From the NCBI GenBank assembly GCA_002400445.1, contig DGQO01000135.1:1358-6735 (forward strand): a stretch of 5,378 nucleotides of DNA. Reading direction: 5' to 3'. The translations under genes were made by a program, and so were the position numbers. Shown here piece by piece: positions 1-5,378 of this stretch. Each line of letters starts with the position of its first letter. The stretch's first letter is position 1. The notes beneath the pieces were generated by a model, which was not told the origin of the DNA, did not search any database, and saw only the letters and a list, made by a program, of their open reading frames with translations. Source of the DNA: Chitinophagaceae bacterium UBA4412. GTDB lineage: Bacteria; Bacteroidota; Bacteroidia; Chitinophagales; Chitinophagaceae.

Positions 1-774
1 AGAAAGTGCGGGCACAATTACGTCTGCCCTGTCTGAGCGGAAACTATAGCGCTCAATACGTTCTTCCACCGTGAAGCTGTCAAATTCTTTATAATAATCC
101 CGCAGCAGATCGAGCGGTAAAGACTTTCCATCTTTTCTTTTACTCAAAGAAAAAACCTTATTGATATTACCACCCGTACCTATGGCTGTTACTTGCTTTT
201 GCCCCCTGGTAAAATCCTTGATCACAGCCTTCATTTCGTCCCATTGTGTATCGGCTACTTGTTTTTTAAGCAAGCGGATTGTGCCAATATTAAAGGATTG
301 TTTGAGGGCCAGTTTATTGTTAGTGAAAAAGGATATTTCCGTACTACCTCCGCCCACATCGATATACATGTAGGTGTGGTCATTGGCCATATTTGCGTTG
401 ATATGGTTTTCGTAAACCATGTTTGCTTCCAAATCGCCGCTGATGATTTCTATTTCTATGCCGGAACTTTCCCGTACTGCAGCAAGCACTGCTGCTGAAT
501 TTTCTGCATCCCGCATGGCACTGGTAGCGCAAGCCAGGAGCCCTTCTACTTTGTAAGCACGCATCATGTATTTAAATCCCATCATGGTATCCAGGAGCAT
601 CTTCATTCTTTCGGGGGAGATTTGCTTCGATTCAAACACGTCAAATCCCAGGCGAAGCGGAACCCTGAAAAGGTTGAGCTTATTATACACCGGACGAGGA
701 ACATTATGACCAATCACTTCGGTAATGAGTAGGCGGGCGGCGTTACTGCCAATATCAATTGCTGCAAGTATCAA
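1..774 (-). CDS. ppx: Ppx/GppA family exopolyphosphatase (3' end outside window)
   Basis: Removes terminal phosphates from inorganic polyphosphate; some family members hydrolyse pppGpp instead. The visible 258 residues show the ASKHA (actin/Hsp70-like) fold signatures: the first phosphate loop DIGSN at residues 7-11, ATSAMRDAEN at 83-92, ISGDLEA at 111-117 with E116 aligning to the catalytic Glu121 of E. coli Ppx, and the second phosphate loop DVGGGSTE at 139-146. A glycine-rich IGTGGN follows at 198-203. The C-terminus lies beyond the left edge. Short family members of roughly 300 residues are common in Bacteroidota, so perhaps 40-50 residues are missing (inference). The start is TTG at 774-772: the frame is closed by a TAA 12 bases further upstream and has no ATG before the first motif. 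It is 72 bp downstream of ppk1 on the same strand, the classic ppk-ppx arrangement. GppA activity cannot be excluded from sequence alone. Confidence 0.93.
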   Translation of the reverse strand, partial: MILAAIDIGSNAARLLITEVIGHNVPRPVYNKLNLFRVPLRLGFDVFESKQISPERMKMLLDTMMGFKYMMRAYKVEGLLACATSAMRDAENSAAVLAAVRESSGIEIEIISGDLEANMVYENHINANMANDHTYMYIDVGGGSTEISFFTNNKLALKQSFNIGTIRLLKKQVADTQWDEMKAVIKDFTRGQKQVTAIGTGGNINKVFSLSKRKDGKSLPLDLLRDYYKEFDSFTVEERIERYSFRSDRADVIVPALS

Positions 775-787
775 ATTATTCTGGCAT
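772..787 (-). other. ppx start region: TTG start preceded by a 3-codon reading frame
   Basis: On the minus strand an ATG at 787-785 opens a frame of three codons (Met-Pro-Glu) whose TAA at 778-776 ends one base before the TTG that best fits the start of ppx. The ATG is out of frame with ppx. No Shine-Dalgarno sequence is visible; the bases just before the ATG are A-rich. It could be a minimal upstream frame that couples termination to restart, the trace of a single-base insertion (dropping one of the two C bases after the ATG would fuse it in frame), or chance. Confidence 0.45.
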
Positions 788-846
788 TTTTAGAAGTGAA
801 ACAAATATGGAGGCTCAAAGTACAACACTTAAACGGGAGCATGCAT

Positions 847-2946
847 TTACACTTCCGTTTGGTTAGGATGTTGTGGTGCGGCCTGGTATTTTTTATTCCG
901 CAGGTAATGGTAAGTTTCTACCTGCGAGCGCACTTTCACTTTGTTTCGACTATTTACGTACTCATTTTTTAAATCGTTATCCAGTATCCGGGCTTTCACG
1001 TTGTCGCTTAACTGGATGTTGATAATGTCAATAATTTCCTTTTTAATTTCCGGTTCGGTTACAGGGCAGGCGGCCTCCACCCTGTGGTCAAGGTTGCGCA
1101 CCATCCAGTCTGCACTGGAAATAAACACTGTTTTATTTCCTCCATTGCCAAAGATAATCACCCGGGCATGCTCCAGGTATTCATCTACAATGCTGATGGC
1201 CTGTATCGGTTTTATGAATTTTTTATTTTCGGTGTACATACAATAAATGCCCCGAATGATCATTTTGATTTCAACACCGGCACGGGCTGCATCTTCAAGT
1301 TTTAAGATAAGTTCTTCATCACTTAGCGAATTCAGTTTTACGATGATACTTGCTTCTTTACCATGCCGGGCATTTTTAATTTCCCGGTTGATATAGCCGA
1401 CCAATTGCCTACGCATGCTCGTAGGGCAAACCAATAAGGTCTTGCAGGAATTTAAAATATCTATTCTTGTTTTAGGATGTTCCAGGTAAGTGAATATCCT
1501 GTTTACATCGGCCATAATCTTACGATCAGATGTAAGCATACATTGATCGCCATATACCAATGCTGTTTTTTCATTGAGATTCCCCGTGCTCACAAAACCA
1601 TAATGCGTGGTTACATTATCAATGCGTTTCCGGATCATGCAAAGCTTAGCATGCACTTTTTGATTTGGCAGGCCAACTACCACTTTTGCACCCGCTTCTT
1701 CAAGCTCTTCTTTCCACATCAGGTTTGCTTCTTCATCAAATCTTGCCCTTAGTTCAAGTACCGCCGTTACTTGCTTTCCGTTTCTTACTGCATTGGTAAG
1801 GGCATTGATCACTTTTGATCTTGATGCCAGCCGGTAGCAGGTTATTTTGATGCTGATCACATGCGGATCTATAGCAGCCTCTCTCAATAAGTCTATTACA
1901 CTATCAAAGGAATGATAAGGAAAATTGAGCATCACATCTTTCTCAAATATTACATTGGTTACACTATCTGCATGCCTTAACAGCGGATGGGTAAACGGTT
2001 TTTTGCGGCTGCTCTTTTGTGTGAAAACGGCATCCGGAAATTCCATGAAGTCTTTGAAGTTGTGAATGCGGCCGCCTGGAATAAGATTCTCTCTCAAAGA
2101 AAGGCCAAGCCTTTTAACCAGGTACGTGAGCAGGCCGATATCAATTTCTTTATCAAATACAAAACGTACGGGCTTGCCAGATTTTCTGCTCTTTAAACCT
2201 TTCTCCAATTTTTGGATTAGCGTAGTAGAAACATCGTTGTCAATATCTATCTCTGCATCACGGGTAACTTTAATGACATGCGCAGAAAACTGGTCATATT
2301 TAAAAAAAGAAAAAATATACGGCAGGCAAAACCGAATTACATCTTCCAGCAGAATAATCTGTCGTTCCTCGTTTTTGGATGGCAGCATTATAAAGCGGTT
2401 AAGATGCCTCGTGGGTACGCTCACGAGTGCAAAGCGCTGCGGAATACTTTTATCCCTGCGGCTAAGTTTACATGCCAGGTAAATACTTTTATCGTTCAGC
2501 GTAGGGAAAGCCTGTATGCTTTCAATCATCAGGGGGATGATGTAACTGCGTACTTGCTCATTGAAGTAATCAACAACAAATTTTTGTTGTTCCCGGCTTA
2601 GCCTTTTTTCATTAACGAGGAATATTTTCTCCCTGGCCAGCTCTTTTTGTATCTCTTTCCAAATGCGCTCAAACTCGAGTTGCTGAAGATTTACTTTTTC
2701 TTCAATTTCTTCCAGGATGCTTTCTGGCTGCCGTTCCATATGCATTTTTGTTTTGGCACCTACAAGTGTCATGCGCTTGAGCGTGGCCACCCGCACCCGA
2801 AAAAATTCGTCAAGATTGTTTGAAAAAATGCCTAAAAATTTGATGCGTTCTCTCAAGGGTACCGTTTCGTCACCCGCTTCCTGCAATACCCTGGCATTAA
2901 AAGAGAGCCAGCTTATATCCCGTACTATTGTTCTTCTTTTTTGCAA
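847..2946 (-). CDS. ppk1: Polyphosphate kinase 1
   Basis: Cytoplasmic or membrane-associated enzyme that reversibly transfers the gamma-phosphate of ATP to inorganic polyphosphate through a phosphohistidine. At 699 residues it matches the family's usual size (E. coli 688). The N-terminal domain carries ISWLSFNARVLQEA (11-24) and SNNLDEFF (42-49), with N44 at the ATP-binding Asn45 position of the E. coli enzyme. The two C-terminal phospholipase-D-like domains hold R372 and R402 (Mg/phosphate positions), VHAKLCMI with H432 equivalent to the phosphorylated His435, FVSTGNLNEKTA (451-462), R565 in IIRGIY, LEHARV with H593 equivalent to His592, and SSADWMVRNLDHR (610-622). All expected catalytic residues are present. 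The start is TTG at 2946-2944: an in-frame stop lies five codons upstream and the next ATG is codon 59, which would remove conserved sequence. It follows the UPF0104 gene by 40 bp and precedes ppx. Confidence 0.98.
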   Translation of the reverse strand: MQKRRTIVRDISWLSFNARVLQEAGDETVPLRERIKFLGIFSNNLDEFFRVRVATLKRMTLVGAKTKMHMERQPESILEEIEEKVNLQQLEFERIWKEIQKELAREKIFLVNEKRLSREQQKFVVDYFNEQVRSYIIPLMIESIQAFPTLNDKSIYLACKLSRRDKSIPQRFALVSVPTRHLNRFIMLPSKNEERQIILLEDVIRFCLPYIFSFFKYDQFSAHVIKVTRDAEIDIDNDVSTTLIQKLEKGLKSRKSGKPVRFVFDKEIDIGLLTYLVKRLGLSLRENLIPGGRIHNFKDFMEFPDAVFTQKSSRKKPFTHPLLRHADSVTNVIFEKDVMLNFPYHSFDSVIDLLREAAIDPHVISIKITCYRLASRSKVINALTNAVRNGKQVTAVLELRARFDEEANLMWKEELEEAGAKVVVGLPNQKVHAKLCMIRKRIDNVTTHYGFVSTGNLNEKTALVYGDQCMLTSDRKIMADVNRIFTYLEHPKTRIDILNSCKTLLVCPTSMRRQLVGYINREIKNARHGKEASIIVKLNSLSDEELILKLEDAARAGVEIKMIIRGIYCMYTENKKFIKPIQAISIVDEYLEHARVIIFGNGGNKTVFISSADWMVRNLDHRVEAACPVTEPEIKKEIIDIINIQLSDNVKARILDNDLKNEYVNSRNKVKVRSQVETYHYLRNKKYQAAPQHPNQTEV

Positions 2947-2975
2947 TTGTTTTTTCTTTTATTAGGGTGAAACTA
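2944..2975 (-). other. A-rich, SD-less initiation region of ppk1 with TTG start
   Basis: Read on the minus strand, the bases before and just after the TTG start are almost all A with a few G and C, and include runs of six A on both sides of the TTG. No GGAG-type Shine-Dalgarno sequence is present. In Bacteroidota, A-rich unstructured leaders commonly replace Shine-Dalgarno pairing, so this fits a functional but perhaps modest initiation site. The start is assigned because there is no ATG between the upstream stop and codon 59. Confidence 0.6.
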
Positions 2976-2986
2976 TTGTAACCAAT

Positions 2987-4009
2987 TTAAGAAAATGTGA
3001 CAGAGTCAGGCTCATGCTTTTTTCGGTTAAAATAGGGGAGTAGCAAAAGAGAAAATATTCCTGCCACTATTACAATTGCAGTATTTCCTCCCCAGATAAG
3101 CCACCCAAAGGCTTTACCCACCGGAGCTGCAATAGAATACATCAACAAAGTTTCCATTACAAAAATGGGAAACGAACCAATGCCACCTGGTGTTATAATC
3201 ATGGCCAGTGTGGCCAGGGACAAAACGGAAAATGCTGCCAGGATATTTAGGCCCATGGTGCCTTGCATAGCAAAAAAGCCAATATAAATCTGTAACAGGT
3301 ACATTGCCCAGATGAAGATGGTATGGGCTAAAAACTGTTTCCTTTTTTTTAAGTGACGGATCGTATCAAAGCCAGCAGCTACGCCTCTTACAAATCCATT
3401 TAGTTTTAATGCGATGCGGTTATGCGGGTATTTTTTTACGAGCCAGCGGAGGGTTAAGAGGAGCAGCAGCAGTGCGGCAATCACCAGGAGTGCCTTCGCC
3501 CAAATGGGCATACCCTCTCCCTGCCCAAATACCTCCAGTTTTTTGCGGAAATAAGCACCAATAACATTGATTTGAAGCAGGATAGTGAAGCCAATAAATA
3601 TGACATAACATATAAGGTCGAAAGTGCGCTCTACGAGTATGGTTCCAAAAAGTTTATCGATTTTTAATTTTTCATACCGGGCAAGGAAACTGCATTTCAA
3701 TACTTCGCCCAGGCGGGGAATGGCGGCATTTGCCAGGTAACCTACCATTGTAACAGCAAATACATTCCTGAGAGCAGGATTATAGTCCAGCGGTTCCATC
3801 AATAATTTCCAACGCATGCTCCGGCTCAGGTGGCTTAGCAGGCTCATGATTAATACAGGAATCATCAACCAATAATTGGTATGCCTGAAAGCTGCATAAA
3901 ATTCCGTGCGCTCTACAGCCGTCATGTTTTTAAGCTGCCACCACACCAGGAATATACCGGCACCAAGAAAGATGACATATTGCAGTAAGGAAAAAAAACG
4001 TTTGCGCAT
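2987..4009 (-). CDS. UPF0104 / lysylphosphatidylglycerol synthase TM-region family membrane protein
   Basis: Integral inner-membrane protein of 340 residues. About eight or nine hydrophobic segments are visible, near residues 7-25, 46-62, 83-97, 130-150, 170-190, 229-250, 256-272, 280-295 and 303-325. Family-type motifs are SRSMRW (62-67), AAIPRLGEVLK (95-105), ERTFD (127-131) and TPGGIGSFP (273-281). These match the membrane domain that in MprF flips lysyl-phosphatidylglycerol, but the cytoplasmic aminoacyl-transferase domain is absent, so it is not an MprF synthase. Stand-alone members are usually called flippase-like or UPF0104; their substrates are mostly unknown. The C-terminus ends in a short basic then polar tail (FNRKKHEPDS). 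The ATG at 4009 directly precedes a basic-then-hydrophobic N-terminus. It lies 54 bp after panC and 40 bp before ppk1, suggesting cotranscription, although its link to polyphosphate or pantothenate is unclear. Confidence 0.9.
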   Translation of the reverse strand: MRKRFFSLLQYVIFLGAGIFLVWWQLKNMTAVERTEFYAAFRHTNYWLMIPVLIMSLLSHLSRSMRWKLLMEPLDYNPALRNVFAVTMVGYLANAAIPRLGEVLKCSFLARYEKLKIDKLFGTILVERTFDLICYVIFIGFTILLQINVIGAYFRKKLEVFGQGEGMPIWAKALLVIAALLLLLLTLRWLVKKYPHNRIALKLNGFVRGVAAGFDTIRHLKKRKQFLAHTIFIWAMYLLQIYIGFFAMQGTMGLNILAAFSVLSLATLAMIITPGGIGSFPIFVMETLLMYSIAAPVGKAFGWLIWGGNTAIVIVAGIFSLLLLPYFNRKKHEPDSVTFS

Positions 4010-4063
4010 AACTGCTCACAATTTACACTGCGTAAGGCACACTATCAAAGTGCAATTCAGGTA

Positions 4064-4906
4064 TCAGTTGAGTAATATATTATCTATGAGCCGGGTATCA
4101 CCAATAGTGGCTGCAGCCAGGGCTACAATCTTTTGTCGCCCATCCCAATCATGAACTTGTTTAAGGTTTTCTGTATCGCAAACGGCCACATAATCCACGC
4201 TAAAGCCTTTCTCCTCAAGAGTAGCGGCGGCCTCCAGTTCCAGCAAGTCCGTGTTACCGGGTACAAGTTTGTCCTTGATCTGCAGCAGTACTTTCGAAAT
4301 CCAGTGAGCAGTTATTCTTTCTCCGGGAGATAAGCGCATATTGCGGCTACTCATTGCAAGGCCATCAGGTTCCCGAACGGTTTGTACGATTTCCAACTTG
4401 CAGATATGATTGGTTATTTCCATCATTCGGCGGATAACGATGCATTGTTGAAAATCTTTTTGTCCCAGGAAAAGCGTGTTGGGCTGCACAGCCTGAAGTA
4501 GTTTATCTACGATCTGGCACACTCCCTGGAAATGCCCGGGGCGATGCGCAGCTTCCAGCACAAGTTCTATTTCACCCAACTGGTAATGCTTTTTAACCTC
4601 GCCGTCGGGATACATTTCTGCTACGGAAGGAAGAAAAAGAATATCGCAACCTACCTTCTCCAATGCCAGGATATCGTGCTCAAGGGTAATGGGATATTTG
4701 GCAAAATCACTGGCATTATTAAACTGAGTAGGATTTACAAAAATGCTGCATACCGTTATTTGCTGGCTTTTCTGGCTTGCTTTTATGAGGGAGAGATGAC
4801 CTTTGTGCAAAGCCCCCATCGTGGGCACAAAGCCGATATGGTACCCGTCCTTGCGATGGCTGGCAAGCGTTTCGTTAAGTTTTGAAATATGTTTTAGAAT
4901 GATCAT
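4064..4906 (-). CDS. panC: Pantothenate synthetase (pantoate--beta-alanine ligase)
   Basis: Cytoplasmic ligase that joins pantoate and beta-alanine with ATP via a pantoyl-adenylate, the last step of pantothenate (vitamin B5, coenzyme A precursor) synthesis. At 280 residues it is full length (E. coli 283). Motifs in order: FVPTMGALHKGHLSL (26-40) with the nucleotidyltransferase HxGH histidines H34 and H37; FVNPTQFN (56-63); LPSVAEMYP (92-100); HRPGHFQGV (121-129); FLGQKDFQQ (146-154); and REPDGLAMSSRN (178-189) with the KMSKS-like MSSRN loop. The ATG at 4906 gives the normal N-terminus. The leader has no Shine-Dalgarno sequence; it even reads CCTCC on the coding strand. It is the first gene of the minus-strand cluster and is divergent from the GT5-like gene. 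panD, which often follows panC in this phylum, is not present; the UPF0104 gene follows instead. Confidence 0.97.
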   Translation of the reverse strand: MIILKHISKLNETLASHRKDGYHIGFVPTMGALHKGHLSLIKASQKSQQITVCSIFVNPTQFNNASDFAKYPITLEHDILALEKVGCDILFLPSVAEMYPDGEVKKHYQLGEIELVLEAAHRPGHFQGVCQIVDKLLQAVQPNTLFLGQKDFQQCIVIRRMMEITNHICKLEIVQTVREPDGLAMSSRNMRLSPGERITAHWISKVLLQIKDKLVPGNTDLLELEAAATLEEKGFSVDYVAVCDTENLKQVHDWDGRQKIVALAAATIGDTRLIDNILLN

Positions 4907-4925
4907 TTTAGGAGGTTTTAGGGGC
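4906..4925. repeat. Tandem imperfect 10-bp direct repeat in the panC leader
   Basis: Two adjacent decamers on the plus strand, TTTTAGGAGG (4906-4915) and TTTTAGGGGC (4916-4925), agree at 8 of 10 positions. They lie directly upstream of and touch the panC start codon, downstream of the proposed panC -7 element, so they would be in the 5' leader RNA. A regulatory role is only a possibility; two short copies can arise by chance. Confidence 0.4.
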
Positions 4926-4935
4926 TAAAGAAGCG

Positions 4936-4943
4936 CAATGATA
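4936..4943 (-). promoter_or_regulatory. Possible panC promoter (-7 element)
   Basis: Read on the minus strand this is TATCATTG, one mismatch from the Bacteroidota -7 consensus TAnnTTTG. Transcription would begin near 4930, leaving a leader of about 24 bases before the panC ATG. No good -33 TTTG element is visible at the right distance, so this is a weak call that rests on position in the divergent region. Confidence 0.35.
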
Positions 4944-4965
4944 GGCTGATTAATATAAATTTCAG

Positions 4966-4973
4966 TAGTTTTG
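4966..4973 (+). promoter_or_regulatory. Probable promoter (-7 element) of the GT5-like gene
   Basis: TAGTTTTG is an exact match to the Bacteroidota -7 consensus TAnnTTTG. It is preceded by AT-rich sequence (4949-4962). The -33 region is poor: only GCTG at 4945-4948, 17 bp upstream, resembles TTTG. Initiation about seven bases downstream would give a leader of roughly 40 bases before the ATG at 5023. The position in a divergent intergenic region, facing the gene, supports the call. Confidence 0.55.
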
Positions 4974-5022
4974 CAGCCGTTTAGGATTTTTCTGCGGAAC
5001 CAAGCCATAACCAAGCACATAC

Positions 5023-5378
5023 ATGTCAACAAAGAAAAGAATTTTATTTATTGCCAATGAGATGTCTCCTTACCTCGAACTTACTGAATTTGCAGAAACG
5101 GTAAATAAACTGGCCGTTTTAAGCAATGATAGCAATATGGAGGTTCGTTGCATTATGCCAAAATTTGGGGTAATCAACGAACGCCGGCACAGGCTGCATG
5201 AAGTAGTGAGGCTTTCCGGTATAAATGTTACGATTGACAATGATGATTATCCACTTATCATAAAAGTTGCTTCACTACCCAATGCAAGGTTGCAGGTGTA
5301 CTTTTTGGATAATGAAGATTTTTTCAAGCGGAAACAGGTTTTTACAGACGAAAGTGAAAAATGGTATGCGGATAATGG
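5023..5378 (+). CDS. Glycogen/starch synthase-like protein (GT5-type N-terminus), 3' end outside window
   Basis: Only the first 118 residues are in the window. The N-terminus KKRILFIANEMSPYLEL has the beta-strand and ANE/SE-type opening of GT5 glycogen/starch synthases, and IMPKFG (44-49) matches the family's MPKYG-type segment. INERR (51-55), LHEVVRLSG (58-66) and PLIIKVAS (77-84) resemble the short glycogen-synthase-annotated proteins that accompany panC in many Bacteroidota (from memory, not searched). The canonical KxGGL ADP-glucose-binding motif expected near residues 18-24 is missing; the region reads LELTEFAETVNKLA. Synthase activity is therefore doubtful, and the symbol glgA is withheld. 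The start is ATG at 5023: a stop lies at 5008-5010 in frame with no other start between. The gene is divergent from panC across 116 bp. The window edge prevents judging its length, expected near 270 residues if it is the short type. Confidence 0.8.
   Translation, partial: MSTKKRILFIANEMSPYLELTEFAETVNKLAVLSNDSNMEVRCIMPKFGVINERRHRLHEVVRLSGINVTIDNDDYPLIIKVASLPNARLQVYFLDNEDFFKRKQVFTDESEKWYADN

Noticed and set aside
161..498. Two overlapping plus-strand frames opposite ppx
   Set aside because: Both are antisense to the Ppx/GppA catalytic motifs, overlap one another, and have Cys/Phe-rich shadow-like composition.
790..815. CATATTTG-like sequence upstream of ppx on the minus strand, considered as an internal promoter
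   Set aside because: It differs from TAnnTTTG at the first position and no -33 element lies at a suitable distance; the short gap after ppk1 makes readthrough more likely.
2066..2482. 138-codon plus-strand open frame opposite ppk1
   Set aside because: It lies entirely within the strongly supported ppk1 coding sequence on the other strand, and its translation shows no recognisable domain or motif.
2987..4009. Calling the membrane protein MprF (lysylphosphatidylglycerol synthase)
   Set aside because: Only the membrane domain is present; the C-terminal aminoacyl-transferase domain needed for lysyl transfer is absent in this 340-residue protein.
4040..4052. Small inverted repeat CACT-ATCAA-AGTG in the panC-UPF0104 gap, considered as a terminator
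   Set aside because: The stem is only four base pairs, is not followed by a T run on the transcribed strand, and is too weak to support a terminator.
3906..4154. Plus-strand frame of 82 codons spanning the panC-UPF0104 junction, checked as a possible panD or small gene
   Set aside because: It is antisense to the ends of both genes, shows no PanD features such as the Gly-Ser processing site, and reads like a shadow frame.
4911..4915. GGAGG on the plus strand, considered as a ribosome binding site
   Set aside because: The nearest downstream ATG (4938-4940) opens only a three-codon frame and is too far away; the GT5-like gene begins more than 100 bp downstream.

Overview
The window is an ordinary-looking chromosomal segment of a member of the Bacteroidota, most likely Chitinophagaceae or a close relative. 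The evidence for this is the gene set and protein wording, moderate G+C, the absence of Shine-Dalgarno sequences before the genes, a good match to the Bacteroidota -7 promoter element (TAnnTTTG), and a GT5-like protein of the kind that sits beside panC in this phylum. The family-level placement is inference.

Layout. Four genes lie on the minus strand. In transcription order they are panC (pantothenate synthetase, 4906-4064), a UPF0104/lysylphosphatidylglycerol-synthase-TM-like membrane protein (4009-2987), ppk1 (polyphosphate kinase 1, 2946-847) and a Ppx/GppA exopolyphosphatase that runs off the left edge (774-1). The gaps are 54, 40 and 72 bp with no convincing terminator in any of them, so one transcript could cover all four. 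A 116-bp divergent intergenic region (4907-5022) separates panC from a plus-strand gene starting at 5023, which encodes the N-terminus of a glycogen/starch-synthase-like protein and runs off the right edge. There is no gene-free stretch longer than about 120 bp.

How the genes work together. ppk1 and ppx form the polyphosphate module: Ppk1 makes polyP from ATP and Ppx releases phosphate from polyP ends, and both appear to start with TTG. PanC performs the last step of pantothenate synthesis, for coenzyme A. The membrane protein has no certain substrate. The GT5-like protein lacks the expected sugar-nucleotide-binding motif in its N-terminus, so its glycogen synthase label should be doubted.

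I found no RNA gene, CRISPR array, mobile element or phage gene, and no clear sign of a new multi-gene system. The points most worth checking are the paired TTG starts (with a three-codon reading frame ending one base before the ppx start), the apparent absence of panD after panC, and the degenerate GT5-like protein.
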